Assembly: GCA_947499125.1 (NCBI GenBank) | Contig: CANMMP010000001.1 | Coordinates: 682,001-746,000, forward strand | Direction: 5' to 3' | DNA: 64,000 nucleotides | Source of the DNA: an uncultured Pontibacter sp. | GTDB taxonomy: Bacteria; Bacteroidota; Bacteroidia; Cytophagales; Hymenobacteraceae | Part shown: piece after piece, positions 45,714-55,214 of the stretch | Numbering within the stretch: the stretch's first letter is position 1 | Layout of the letters: each line of letters begins with the position of its first letter | The notes under the pieces: model-generated | Seen by the model: the letters and a program-made list of their open reading frames with translations, nothing else | What the model was told of the DNA's origin: nothing | Databases searched by the model: none | Translations under genes and position numbers: made by a program

Positions 45714-45832
45714 GATTTGAAAATTTGAAAATGTGAAGATCGAAAAATGGAGATGGGACTTACCTTCTCCATTTTTATATCGTTTTCACTTTACATCTCT
45801 ACATTTCCAGATCTCCAGATCTCCAAATCAGA
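45714..45832. repeat. inverted intergenic repeat between accB and accC
   Basis: GATTTGAAAATTTGAAAATG in the left arm and the inverse of GATTTGGAGATCTGGAGATC in the right arm flank a central 11-bp perfect stem AAAAATGGAGA / TCTCCATTTTT. Both arms are strings of the degenerate word GANNTGNAGATGTGAAAATG. Confidence 0.6.
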
Positions 45833-45836
45833 CATT

Positions 45837-47183
45837 ATGTTTAAAAAGATATTAATTGCAAACAGGGGCGAAATTGCACTGCGTATTATTCGTACGTGTA
45901 AAGAGATGGGCGTAAAAACGGTAGCAGTTTACTCTACTGCCGACAAAGAAAGCCTGCACGTGCGTTTTGCTGATGAAGCTGTTTGTATAGGACCTCCGCC
46001 AAGCGCGCAGTCTTACCTTAACATTCCGCACATAATTGCTGCTGCCGAAATAACTAACGCCGATGCTATTCATCCGGGTTACGGTTTCCTTTCTGAGAAC
46101 GCTGAGTTCTCGCGCATCTGTGCTGAGAACGGCATTAAATTTATAGGTGCATCGCCTGAGATGATCAATCAGATGGGTGATAAGGCCTCGGCTAAAGACA
46201 CCATGAAAAAAGCCGGCGTACCAACTATACCAGGTTCTGAGGGGCTCCTTAAGAATGTGGAAGAAGGTATAAAACTGGCTAAAAAGATCAAATATCCGGT
46301 TATTATTAAAGCAACTGCCGGTGGTGGTGGCCGTGGTATGCGTATCATTAAGCGTGAAGAGGATTTTGAAAAAGCATGGAACGATGCCCGTACAGAGTCT
46401 AAAGCTGCGTTCGGTAACGATGGTATTTACCTGGAAAAGTTTATTGAAGAGCCTCGCCACATTGAGATCCAGCTTATAGGTGACCAGCATGGTAACGTAG
46501 CTCACCTTTCGGAGCGTGATTGCTCTATCCAGCGTCGCCACCAGAAATTGGTTGAAGAAACACCTTCTCCGTTTATTACCGACGATCTTCGTGAGCGTAT
46601 GGGCCAGGCAGCTATTGCCGGTGCCAAAGCCATTAATTACGAAGGTGTTGGAACCATCGAGTTCCTGGTAGATAAAAACCGCGACTTCTACTTTATGGAG
46701 ATGAACACGCGTATCCAGGTGGAGCACCCGATCACGGAAGAAGTTATTGATTACGACCTGATAAAAGAACAGATCAAGGTAGCTGCCGGCGAGAAGATCT
46801 CTGGTAAGAATTACTACCCTAAAATGCATGCTATCGAGTGCCGTATAAATGCTGAAGACCCTAAGAACGGTTTCCGCCCTAGCCCGGGTAAAATAACCAA
46901 CCTGCATGTGCCAGGCGGCCACGGTGTTCGTGTAGACTCTCACGTTTATTCTGGCTATACTATTCCCCCGAACTACGACTCTATGATCGCGAAGCTGATC
47001 GTGAGTGCGCAGACACGTGAGGAGGCTCTGGTTAAAATGAAACGTGCCCTGAGCGAGTTTGTAATTGAAGGTATCAAAACCACAGTACCTTTCCACCTGA
47101 AGCTGATGGACGACCCAGGCTTTAAAGAAGGTAACTTTACAACTGCTTATTTAGAGAATTTCGATTTTAAAGCGCTTGATTAA
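45837..47183 (+). CDS. accC: acetyl-CoA carboxylase, biotin carboxylase subunit
   Basis: I choose the ATG at 45837 (448 residues), where [20 protein letters not shown] begins; the upstream in-frame extension runs through the inverted repeat. ATP-grasp features are [56 protein letters not shown] and the C-terminal RINAEDP. It carboxylates biotin on AccB with ATP and bicarbonate. A terminator follows. Confidence 0.96.
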   Translation: MFKKILIANRGEIALRIIRTCKEMGVKTVAVYSTADKESLHVRFADEAVCIGPPPSAQSYLNIPHIIAAAEITNADAIHPGYGFLSENAEFSRICAENGIKFIGASPEMINQMGDKASAKDTMKKAGVPTIPGSEGLLKNVEEGIKLAKKIKYPVIIKATAGGGGRGMRIIKREEDFEKAWNDARTESKAAFGNDGIYLEKFIEEPRHIEIQLIGDQHGNVAHLSERDCSIQRRHQKLVEETPSPFITDDLRERMGQAAIAGAKAINYEGVGTIEFLVDKNRDFYFMEMNTRIQVEHPITEEVIDYDLIKEQIKVAAGEKISGKNYYPKMHAIECRINAEDPKNGFRPSPGKITNLHVPGGHGVRVDSHVYSGYTIPPNYDSMIAKLIVSAQTREEALVKMKRALSEFVIEGIKTTVPFHLKLMDDPGFKEGNFTTAYLENFDFKALD

Positions 47184-47201
47184 GTAGCTTGAACTATAAA
47201 T

Positions 47202-47234
47202 AAAAAAGCCGGTGTATTTGTACCGGCTTTTTTT
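47202..47234 (+). terminator. terminator after accC
   Basis: Stem AAAAGCCGGT / ACCGGCTTTT flanks a short loop and continues into a T run. Confidence 0.88.
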
Positions 47235-47291
47235 GTTGCGCATACTCATACTTAACATATTAAATAAACTACAAATTTATACTATATACTA

Positions 47292-47334
47292 TAAAAAAAG
47301 CGGGAAGCAGCTTTTAACTACCTCCCGCTTTTTA
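47292..47334 (-). terminator. terminator after DUF3109 gene
   Basis: AAAAAGCGGGAAG and its near-complement CTCCCGCTTTTT (14-base loop) sit 20 bases past the minus-strand gene's stop. Confidence 0.8.
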
Positions 47335-47354
47335 ATTTATGAACTATAGTTTGA

Positions 47355-47930
47355 TTATACTTTCTCCGGTTCTGCTTCCATCAACTCTGTCAGCTCATTG
47401 TACCAATCTTCGCCATACTTACGAATAAGCGGCTCTTTCAGGAACTGGTAAACTCTTACACCAAGATCTTTCCCGAAATTACAGGCAGATGCGCAAATAC
47501 TCCAACGGTCGTAGTTAAGAGCTTCGAAACCATCATACTTTGTAACCCTGATCGGGTAAAGGTGGCATGATATCGGTTTTTTCCAGCTGATCTTACCATC
47601 GTAATACGCCTGCTCAATAGCACATTTCAGAATGCCTTGCTCATCGTATAAAGCATAAGCGCATTCGCGGTTATCTATAGTTGGTGTAGAGTAATCGCCT
47701 TCAAAATCCTGCACATAGAGTCCCTGCTCTTCCACTGCCAGCTTGCCGGCGCCTGTCATATAGGGTTTTATATGCTCGTAACTTTCGGCAAGTATAGCCA
47801 GTTCATCGTCAGCGAGTGGCGCACCCAGGTCCCCCTCCACGCAACAGTCACCTTTGCATTTCTCGAGGTTACAAACAAAAAAGTTATCGCGGATATCGTC
47901 GCTGATCACGGTATTCTGAAGAACTATCAT
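47355..47930 (-). CDS. DUF3109 family cysteine-rich protein
   Basis: I choose the ATG at 47930 (191 residues, [12 protein letters not shown]); the frame extends to 47975. The Cys-rich start [18 protein letters not shown], then [24 protein letters not shown] and CASACNFG give a ligand set likely to bind a metal centre, as in DUF3109 and the related YkgJ zinc/iron-chelating families. Function is not established. Repeat island C lies between its start and the next minus-strand gene. Confidence 0.82.
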   Translation of the reverse strand: MIVLQNTVISDDIRDNFFVCNLEKCKGDCCVEGDLGAPLADDELAILAESYEHIKPYMTGAGKLAVEEQGLYVQDFEGDYSTPTIDNRECAYALYDEQGILKCAIEQAYYDGKISWKKPISCHLYPIRVTKYDGFEALNYDRWSICASACNFGKDLGVRVYQFLKEPLIRKYGEDWYNELTELMEAEPEKV

Positions 47931-48089
47931 ATCGGTATTGGCAAAAAGCGCTTTATGCACTTTGTAAAGAGACAAAGGTAAGGAGAAAATAGTTTAGTAG
48001 CGGGGAGGAGATTTACGTATAGTTTTATAGTTTCAATTTGTCATTCTAAGTATTAGCCGATATAGCTTATTTATCCCCTATGTTCTCTT

Positions 48090-48680
48090 TTGTCATTTCG
48101 AACGTTCTTGAGACGAGAGTCGAAAAGAGCCAGCGTAGCTGTGAGAAATCTATTTGGGTTTATAGTTTAAGTTTATACTTGTTTGACCCAAGCTATACTT
48201 TCAAACCACATCATATCCCGGAAGCTCTACTTGCCTATTGTATTATAGTTTCCTTGGCTCGCTCACGGCCGCGAGGCCTCGCCTTCGGGCATCGCGCGGT
48301 GTACATTTCTTTTGCTCGTTCCTCACAATGCCTGACGGCACCAGAAATCTACAAGGCGCTCAACCCAAAGACTGATATCTTTCTCATATCTACCGCTTAA
48401 CTATATTTGGAAACTATAAGCTTCGACCTTTTCTCGTGACTATATTCCCGTAGGGACAGGTCGTGACCTGTCCGTTCATGGACTGTAACTATAGAACTAA
48501 AACTTCAACTATAGCAACTGCAGAAATTCCCCTCTCGGGAGGGGGAGGGGTGGGTTAAGACTCAGCTAAAAGTATAGCCGAAGCTACTACTATTATTGTC
48601 CCTGCCGGGCCAGTTAAGTCAAGAGACTCAACACCATTGTAAGTCACGAGTCTGGAGACTCGCGCCAGCATTACGAGCTT
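48090..48680 (-). repeat. composite repeat island C (inverted)
   Basis: This copy reads on the minus strand, starting after the ankyrin gene's terminator. On the plus strand the modules appear in reverse order: GTCATTTCGAACG..GAGAAATCT (48092-48152), the inverse 165-base block (about 48228-48385, from the AAGCTC..ATTGTATTATAGTTTCCTT end to CGCTCAACCCAAAGACT), palindrome GGACAGGTCGTGACCTGTCC (48454-48473), GCAGAAATTCCCCTCTCGGG..GGGTGGGTT (48521-48557) and the CCAGTTAAGTCAAGAGACTC block (48599-48676). Its 165-base block is the most diverged of the three complete copies. No supportable gene lies in 47976-48738. Confidence 0.8.
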
Positions 48681-48738
48681 TAAAGCTATGGACTAATAAA
48701 CTCACTATAGAAAAGCCAAAAACTCTCATCACTAAAAA

Positions 48739-48773
48739 CAAAAAGGTGACCATCTTATCGATAGTCACCTTTC
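48739..48773 (-). terminator. terminator after the Sel1/ankyrin gene
   Basis: AAAGGTGAC / GTCACCTTT with a 12-base loop is followed on the minus strand by TTTTTG. Confidence 0.8.
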
Positions 48774-48798
48774 TAACTTATAAATAAACCCTAAACTT

Positions 48799-50436
48799 CT
48801 ATTTCTGTTTTGGAGGAGAACCAGCTGCCATAAGCATATTCGCAACATTTTCTCTGCTGGTATAGTCTATTGCAGCTTTATCAGCCTGGTCGCGCAGTTT
48901 AGGGTCAGCACCAGCCTGGATCAGGGCCAAAATGATCTCGAAATTAGCGTTAAGTTCGCAGGCCAATATTAGTGGTGTTTTCCCTTCCAAGTTCTGCATG
49001 TTCGGGTTAGCGCCCGACGATAACAGTTTTTCCATTTCCATGATACCCAGATGTTGGCCACTGGTAGACTGAAGCGCGGCCGTAAGGGCCGTATTGCCCT
49101 CGTTATCTTTTATGTTGGGATCGGCTTTATACTTTATCAGGGTATCTAAAAGTTGTACCTGTTCCTGCTCAAATAACTGTGAATTGCTGATGCGGGCACC
49201 GGCTACGGTATAATGTAAGGCAGTACGGCCATCCTGGTCCTGGGCATTTACGTCGGCACCATTCTGAAGCAGCTTACCAGCCATTACAGGCCGAACTTCA
49301 GGCTGGTATATTACGCCATAATCTTCCAGTAGCATTGGCACATATAAGGTATGCATTAAAGGTGTGCGGTTCCGGAGGTCAGTATCGTAATCGTCAGGTA
49401 TAGCGGTAGTATTTACATCTGCTTTATTTTTCAGGGCACGCTCCAGCATATCCGGGTTGCGGGTGATAGATGCGATAACCAGTTTCTGGTCAGCAGTCTG
49501 GTTCATGTAACGTAGCTGCTCGTAAGCACTTACACTTCCCTTCGAAATAGCCTGGCGGTACAGGTCGCGGGCAGTTTCCAGGTTAGCCTCTCCTACTGTA
49601 CCTTCTTCGTAAAGCAAGCCTAAGGTATAAAGTGCTTCCCGGTCGCCGGCCTCTACGCCTTTCTTCAACCAGAAAATTGCTTTTTCTTTATTGGGCTCCA
49701 CTCCTTCTCCATCTAAGTATAAATTAGCCAGAAAAGTATAAGCCACTACATCGCCTTTGTTAGCCGCACGGTTCAGGTAGTTAAAAGCATAGCCCAGGTC
49801 CTTCATTTCGCCATAGCCGGTATAATACATACTACCCAATATACGGTTACTAAAAGCGTCCCCTTCCACTGCTTTCTCCCGGATCACGACAGCCGCAGCT
49901 CGCATTTTCTGCAGAAAGTTCTGCTTGTCCTCTTCCGATCTTAAGACCATCAGTTCAGCCATACCTAAGTGGCCCAGCGGACTATTTTCCTGCAAAGCCA
50001 GTTCGTAATAATAGCGGGCCGAATCGGCATTGGCCGAGAAGAAGCGGGTGCGGTTCTGTATTTCCGCCAAGGTATCTATCTGTACCGTATCATACTTCAG
50101 TTCGCGGTAATGATACATGCGCCCTATAAAGTATAAAGCGTCACTTTCTCCCTGTGCGGCAGCTTCCCTGAACTTGTCGTGTGCCTGCTTGTATTGCTGC
50201 GAAGTATAAAAAGTCATGGCTTCCTGCATAGCGGGTGTCTGCCAGATAAGCTTGGCCGGGGCTTTCTCAACCGGTTTAGGAACAGCAGTAGTATCTTTAG
50301 CCTGAGCCGGTTTTTTTACTGAGGTAGCTTCTTTAGCAGGAACCGTTTTCTTTGCAGGGGCTTTGCCTGTTTTGCTTTGGGCCGGGCTCAGTTGAGCTGA
50401 TAAAATAAACAGTGCCAGTAGCAGCAGTCTTTTCAT
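48799..50436 (-). CDS. exported Sel1-repeat and ankyrin-repeat protein
   Basis: I choose the ATG at 50436 (545 residues) since a signal peptide starts there (MKRLLLLALFILSAQLSPAQ); a further in-frame ATG is at 50472. Next comes a Lys/Ala/Pro-rich linker, then Sel1-like repeats (ALYFIGRMYHYR, AFNYLNRAANKGDVVAYTFLANLYLDGEGV, AIFWLKKGVEAGDREALYTLGLLYEEG), then ankyrin repeats in the C-terminal half (GADVNAQDQDGRTALHYTV, KADPNIKDNEGNTALTAAL, GANPNMQNLEGKTPLILAC). Both repeat types bind proteins, so a periplasmic or surface scaffold is likely. No catalytic domain is seen. Confidence 0.85.
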   Translation of the reverse strand: MKRLLLLALFILSAQLSPAQSKTGKAPAKKTVPAKEATSVKKPAQAKDTTAVPKPVEKAPAKLIWQTPAMQEAMTFYTSQQYKQAHDKFREAAAQGESDALYFIGRMYHYRELKYDTVQIDTLAEIQNRTRFFSANADSARYYYELALQENSPLGHLGMAELMVLRSEEDKQNFLQKMRAAAVVIREKAVEGDAFSNRILGSMYYTGYGEMKDLGYAFNYLNRAANKGDVVAYTFLANLYLDGEGVEPNKEKAIFWLKKGVEAGDREALYTLGLLYEEGTVGEANLETARDLYRQAISKGSVSAYEQLRYMNQTADQKLVIASITRNPDMLERALKNKADVNTTAIPDDYDTDLRNRTPLMHTLYVPMLLEDYGVIYQPEVRPVMAGKLLQNGADVNAQDQDGRTALHYTVAGARISNSQLFEQEQVQLLDTLIKYKADPNIKDNEGNTALTAALQSTSGQHLGIMEMEKLLSSGANPNMQNLEGKTPLILACELNANFEIILALIQAGADPKLRDQADKAAIDYTSRENVANMLMAAGSPPKQK

Positions 50437-50724
50437 GTTACCGGGAGTCGTACGAATGGTTTTATATATCATTTTAAGGAGTTCATCTTATGCTCGAGAC
50501 ACAGATTACAGCAAAAATAGCCATAACCAGCTTCTAATTCAAAAACAGAAAGTATAAGCCATGTTATACCTGCAATTTACGGGCCCAATTTAAAGGCCCG
50601 CTATAAAACGCTTTTGCAGAAGTTATTGTTCATAACACGACGCCTGCACCAATTTGCAAAGGCGGTTCAGAAAACGGATTAGTATTCGTAAATTGCGAAG
50701 ATTATTAGCACGCCAGGAGAACAA

Positions 50725-52977
50725 ATGGATTATATTAGTTTATTGAACGAGTCGCAACGCAAGGCGGTATTACACACCGATGGCCCGGCCATGATCATTG
50801 CGGGTGCCGGCTCAGGCAAAACAAGAGTACTTACTTACCGGATCGCCCACCTTATTAGTTTAGGGGTAGATCCGTTTAACATATTGGCCCTTACCTTTAC
50901 GAATAAGGCGGCCAAAGAAATGCGTAACCGTATTGTGAAAGTGATCGGTGCCGAAGCCAAAAATGTATGGATGGGCACGTTCCACTCTGTTTTCTCGCGT
51001 ATACTTCGCGCTGAAGCAGACAAGATAGGTTACCCGAAGAGCTTTACCATTTACGATACCGACGACTCCAAAACGCTCATTCGCAATATTGTGAAGGAGA
51101 TGAACCTGGACGACAAACTATACAAAGCAAACGTAGTACTGGGCCGCATCTCATCCGCCAAAAACAAACTCATCTCGCACAAGCAGTACCTCAGCGACCC
51201 GGTGATACAAGCCGATGACGAAGCTGCCATGCGCCCTAAAATTGGCAAGATTTACGAGCAATACCAGAACCGTTGCTTCAAGGCTGGCGCCATGGATTTT
51301 GACGACCTGCTGTTCCAGACCAACGTACTTTTCCGCGACCACCCGGATGCGCTGAACAAATACCAGAACATCTTTAAATTCGTGATGGTGGATGAGTACC
51401 AGGATACGAACTACTCGCAATACCTGATCACGCGCAAACTAGCTGCTCAGAACCGTAATATAGTTGTGGTGGGTGATGATGCGCAGTCTATTTACGCTTT
51501 CCGTGGTGCTGATATCCAGAACATCCTGAATTTTGAGCGCGACTACCCGGAACTGGAAGTGTTTAAACTGGAGCAGAACTATAGATCGACAAACAACATT
51601 GTACAGGCGGCCAACTCGGTTATCAAAAACAACTCGGCACAGCTCAAAAAAGATGTTTATACCGATAACGAGCAGGGCCCGCTGATTGAAGTAATAAAAG
51701 CCAACTCCGATAATGAAGAAGGCAAACTGGTGGCTACGTCCATTTTCGAAGAGAAGATGAATAACCACCTCTCCTACGACGACTTCGCTATACTTTACCG
51801 CACCAACGCGCAGTCGAGGGCTATGGAAGAAGCCCTGCGCCGCATGAACATCAAGTATAAAATTGTGGGCGGCCTGTCGTTCTATCAGCGTAAAGAAATA
51901 AAGGACCTGATTGCCTACCTGCGCCTGACGGTAAACCCGAATGATGAGCAGGCTTTGCGCCGCGTGATAAACTACCCGAAGCGTGGTATCGGCGACACAA
52001 CCGAATCGAAGATATTTGTAACGGCCGATGAAACAAACCATAGCGTTTGGGAAATAGTACAGAATGCCGGCGAGTTTTTAGGAAACCGTGTTGGAACCGC
52101 TATCGAGAACTTTTCGCTGATGATACGCGAGTTTGCGATAATGGCCGAGCAGAACGATGCTTTTGAAGTTGCCAAGCACGTCGCCAAGCGCTCCGGTATA
52201 GTGGATGACCTGTACCAGGATAAGACCGTGGAAGGCCTTGCTCGCTACGAGAACATTCAGGAATTGCTGAATGGTATTAAGGAGTATGTCGACGACCCGG
52301 AAAAGGAAGATAAAAGCCTTTCGGCGTTCCTGCAGGATATTGCCCTTATTACAGATGCCGATACGAAGGCTGACCTGGAAGGCGAGTTTGTTACCCTCAT
52401 GACGATACACTCTGCCAAAGGCCTCGAGTTTAAGAACGTATTTATAGTTGGCATGGAAGAAAACCTCTTCCCGAGCCAGATGATGCTGAACTCCCGCGCT
52501 GACCTGGAAGAAGAACGTCGCCTGTTTTATGTAGCTATTACACGTGCCGAAAAGAAACTATACTTAACTTACGCCACCAGTCGCTACCAGTGGGGCAACC
52601 TGCGTGCCTGCGAAAAAAGCCGTTTCCTGGATGAGATAGACCCGAAATACCTGAACTTTAAGTATGGCGACACGGGCAATACAGCCACCAACAGTGTATT
52701 TGAAAGAGTGCTGCAGCGCAAGAGCAGTGTAAGTAGCCTGGTGCAGCCACCAGCTCGCAAACAGGCGGCCACAACCTATACTGCCCCGGCCGATTTTAAG
52801 CCAAGCGATACCAGTAATTTGCAGGAAGGTATGAAGGTAGAACATCAAAAGTTCGGATTTGGCGTAGTAACCAACATGGACACCCAGGGCAACAGTGTAA
52901 AAGCAACTATAAATTTCGAAGAAGTAGGCGAAAAGACCCTTCTGCTGAGCTTTGCCAAATTACGCATACACGAGTAA
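50725..52977 (+). CDS. pcrA: UvrD/PcrA-type DNA helicase
   Basis: This 750-residue SF1 helicase unwinds DNA in repair and replication. Motifs: LNESQRKAVLHTDGP (Q motif), IIAGAGSGKT (Walker A, 26-33), TFTNKAAKEM (Ia), VDEYQDTN (II), GDDAQSIYAFRGAD (III), LEQNYRS (IV), TIHSAKGLEFKNVF (V) and YVAITRAEKKLYLT (VI). The C-terminal 50 residues form the small beta domain (MKVEHQKFGFGVV) that binds RNA polymerase in PcrA. UvrD and PcrA are not separable by sequence alone here. Confidence 0.93.
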   Translation: MDYISLLNESQRKAVLHTDGPAMIIAGAGSGKTRVLTYRIAHLISLGVDPFNILALTFTNKAAKEMRNRIVKVIGAEAKNVWMGTFHSVFSRILRAEADKIGYPKSFTIYDTDDSKTLIRNIVKEMNLDDKLYKANVVLGRISSAKNKLISHKQYLSDPVIQADDEAAMRPKIGKIYEQYQNRCFKAGAMDFDDLLFQTNVLFRDHPDALNKYQNIFKFVMVDEYQDTNYSQYLITRKLAAQNRNIVVVGDDAQSIYAFRGADIQNILNFERDYPELEVFKLEQNYRSTNNIVQAANSVIKNNSAQLKKDVYTDNEQGPLIEVIKANSDNEEGKLVATSIFEEKMNNHLSYDDFAILYRTNAQSRAMEEALRRMNIKYKIVGGLSFYQRKEIKDLIAYLRLTVNPNDEQALRRVINYPKRGIGDTTESKIFVTADETNHSVWEIVQNAGEFLGNRVGTAIENFSLMIREFAIMAEQNDAFEVAKHVAKRSGIVDDLYQDKTVEGLARYENIQELLNGIKEYVDDPEKEDKSLSAFLQDIALITDADTKADLEGEFVTLMTIHSAKGLEFKNVFIVGMEENLFPSQMMLNSRADLEEERRLFYVAITRAEKKLYLTYATSRYQWGNLRACEKSRFLDEIDPKYLNFKYGDTGNTATNSVFERVLQRKSSVSSLVQPPARKQAATTYTAPADFKPSDTSNLQEGMKVEHQKFGFGVVTNMDTQGNSVKATINFEEVGEKTLLLSFAKLRIHE

Positions 52978-53092
52978 TTACGAATAGTTAATGCCTTATT
53001 ACGAACAGTGAATGCTTTATACATTCATTTATAACTATAATTCGTAATTCTAAATATTTAATTCGTAATTAGTAATTCTTTATTCTAAACCG
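52972..53092. repeat. AT-rich intergenic repeat of ATTACGAATT-type words
   Basis: TTACGAATAGTTAATGCC and TTACGAACAGTGAATGC on one side and ATTCGTAATTC, ATTCGTAATTAGTAATTC on the other make an inverted arrangement filling the gap between the helicase and DUF4290 genes. Confidence 0.5.
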
Positions 53093-53097
53093 ATATA

Positions 53098-53763
53098 ATG
53101 GAAGCAAGTACCTCCTTTAAACAAGACCTGTTGTTGCGCGAATATGGCCGTAATGTGCAGGATCTTGTAAATCACATATTAAAAATAGAAGACAGGGGCG
53201 AACGCACACGCCTTGCACAATTGCTTATTAACCTGATGGCGAAGCTGAACCCACAACTTCGTGATACCCAGGACTACCAGCAGAAACTCTGGAACCACTT
53301 ATATGTAATGTCAGGTTCCCAGCTGGATGTGGATGCACCTTACCCGCTTAGCGCCATGGAATACCTGAACGATAAGCCACAGCCATTGAGCTACCCACTG
53401 TCTACGCCAAAGTATAAGCACTACGGCCAGAATGTAGAACTACTGATAAAGCGTGCTACCGAACTGGAAGACGAAAAAGAGCGCGAAGCAGCTATCGTTT
53501 CTATAGGTAAACTGATGAAAACGCTTTACCGCTCATATAACAAAGACAGCATAACCGACGACGTGATCCTGAGCGATATCAAACAGCTATCGAACGGCAA
53601 ACTGAGTATGGACCTTGCTTATATTGAGAGCAATAACCTGTTTGAGTCTAATGTGCGCGGGCAGCAGGATGGCGGCGGACGTCAGCAGCAAAGCCGCGAC
53701 AACAGAGGTGGCGACCGTAACCGCAAAAATTCACGATCATCTTCCAATCAAAGAAATAAATAG
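53098..53763 (+). CDS. DUF4290 family protein
   Basis: This 221-residue protein is of a Bacteroidota-specific family that is regularly found directly upstream of murA. It has a helical body (LLREYGRNVQDLVNHILKIEDRGERTRLAQLLINLMAKLNPQLRD) and a disordered C-terminus rich in Gly, Gln, Asn and Arg (residues about 190-221). Only 3 bases separate it from murA. The linkage suggests a role near cell-wall synthesis, but the function is unknown. Confidence 0.85.
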   Translation: MEASTSFKQDLLLREYGRNVQDLVNHILKIEDRGERTRLAQLLINLMAKLNPQLRDTQDYQQKLWNHLYVMSGSQLDVDAPYPLSAMEYLNDKPQPLSYPLSTPKYKHYGQNVELLIKRATELEDEKEREAAIVSIGKLMKTLYRSYNKDSITDDVILSDIKQLSNGKLSMDLAYIESNNLFESNVRGQQDGGGRQQQSRDNRGGDRNRKNSRSSSNQRNK

Positions 53764-53766
53764 TAC

Positions 53767-55071
53767 ATGGCTTCATTTGAAGTAAAAGGAGGCAACAAGC
53801 TTAAAGGCGAAATAATACCACAGGGTGCCAAAAACGAAGCTTTACAGATACTTTGTGCTGTACTGCTTACGTCGGAGCCTGTTACCATCTCTAATATCCC
53901 TGATATACGGGATGTAAACAAACTGATCGAGCTGCTTATAGACCTGGGCGTAAAAACAGAGCGTTTAGCGCAGGACACCTATAGGTTTCAGGCAGATAAT
54001 GTGAACCTCGATTACCTGAACTCAGAGAAATTTGTGGAACAGGGCCGCGCCATACGTGGTTCGGTTATGATCGTGGGGCCAATGCTTTCGCGTTTCGGTA
54101 TCTCTAAAATGCCAAAACCGGGTGGCGATAAAATTGGCCGCCGCCGACTGGACACACACTTCGAAGGGTTTGAAAAGCTGGGAGCAAAGTTTGAATACGA
54201 TGCTGCAGACAACTTTTTCAGTGTAACCGCCGACCAGCTGAAAGGTGCTTACATGCTCCTGGACGAGGCATCGGTAACAGGTACGGCTAACATTTTGATG
54301 GCTGCTGTGCTGGCACAAGGCACTACTACTATTTACAATGCTGCCTGCGAGCCATACATTCAGCAGCTTTGCCGCATGCTTAACCGCATGGGTGCTAAAA
54401 TAAGCGGTATCGGCTCTAACCTGCTGGTAATTGATGGAGTAGAAAGACTAGGTGGCACAGAGCACCGCATGCTCCCTGATATGATTGAGATCGGTTCGTT
54501 TATAGGCCTTGCTGCCATGACGGGCTCTGAGATAACTATAAAAGACTGCCAGATTCCGGAGCTAGGCCTTATACCAGACACATTCCGTCGTTTGGGCATT
54601 AAAATGGAATTCCGTGGCGATGATATCTATATTCCGGCTCAGGACCATTACGAGATCGACACCTATATTGACGGTAGTATACTTAACATATCGGACCATA
54701 CCTGGCCGGGCTTAACGCCTGACCTGCTGAGCGTGGCGTTGGTAGTGGCTACACAGGCAAAAGGTACGGCGCTTATCCATCAGAAAATGTTTGAAAGCCG
54801 CCTGTTCTTTGTAGATAAACTGATAGACATGGGTGCCCAGATCATACTTTGCGACCCGCACCGCGCTACCGTAATTGGCCACAACAACCATATTCCGTTA
54901 CGCGGCATCCGTATGACCTCCCCGGATATTCGTGCCGGTGTGGCCCTGTTAATTGCAGCACTTTCAGCGGAAGGTACCAGCATTATAGATAACGTTGAGC
55001 AGATCGACCGTGGTTACCAGGACATTGACGGCCGACTGAATGCAATTGGCGCGCAGATAAGAAGGATCTAA
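53767..55071 (+). CDS. murA: UDP-N-acetylglucosamine 1-carboxyvinyltransferase (MurA), Asp-type active site
   Basis: This 434-residue enzyme transfers enolpyruvate from PEP to UDP-GlcNAc, the first step of peptidoglycan synthesis. Lys22 and Asn23 (GAKNEAL) and the flexible loop are present. In the loop the usual catalytic Cys (PGGCxIG) is Asp121 (PKPGGDKIGRR, bases 54127-54129). MurA with Asp here is known to be insensitive to fosfomycin (for example the E. coli C115D variant and natural mycobacterial enzymes). It lies in an operon with DUF4290; a terminator follows. Confidence 0.95.
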   Translation: MASFEVKGGNKLKGEIIPQGAKNEALQILCAVLLTSEPVTISNIPDIRDVNKLIELLIDLGVKTERLAQDTYRFQADNVNLDYLNSEKFVEQGRAIRGSVMIVGPMLSRFGISKMPKPGGDKIGRRRLDTHFEGFEKLGAKFEYDAADNFFSVTADQLKGAYMLLDEASVTGTANILMAAVLAQGTTTIYNAACEPYIQQLCRMLNRMGAKISGIGSNLLVIDGVERLGGTEHRMLPDMIEIGSFIGLAAMTGSEITIKDCQIPELGLIPDTFRRLGIKMEFRGDDIYIPAQDHYEIDTYIDGSILNISDHTWPGLTPDLLSVALVVATQAKGTALIHQKMFESRLFFVDKLIDMGAQIILCDPHRATVIGHNNHIPLRGIRMTSPDIRAGVALLIAALSAEGTSIIDNVEQIDRGYQDIDGRLNAIGAQIRRI

Positions 55072-55091
55072 AAAACTATAGTTTCCAACAG

Positions 55092-55126
55092 AAAAGGAGC
55101 ATTCAGAGATGGGTGCTCCTTTTTTG
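55092..55126 (+). terminator. terminator after murA
   Basis: AAAAGGAGCA and TGCTCCTTTT pair around a 12-base loop, ending in a T run. Confidence 0.85.
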
Positions 55127-55214
55127 TGGCACGTCCTTTAGCTGATGTTATTGGGAAACCATATAGAATATTATATATTTAGCAAAATTATTCCAATCAT
55201 CCCAACCTTCATTC

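Noticed and set aside
45852-47096. A 414-codon open frame antisense to accC
   Set aside because: accC is complete with all motifs; the antisense protein has no recognisable domain and arises from the low stop-codon density opposite a coding gene.
48080-48400. A 106-codon open frame in repeat island C, and similar frames at 7730-7912 and 59460-59669 (minus strand) containing GSLTAARPRLRASRC
   Set aside because: The frames lie in the 165-base repeat block; length and downstream frame differ between copies and no start signal is shared, so they are by-products of the repeat.
51439-52041. A 200-codon open frame antisense to the helicase gene
   Set aside because: It is a shadow of the helicase reading frame with no domain or start signal.
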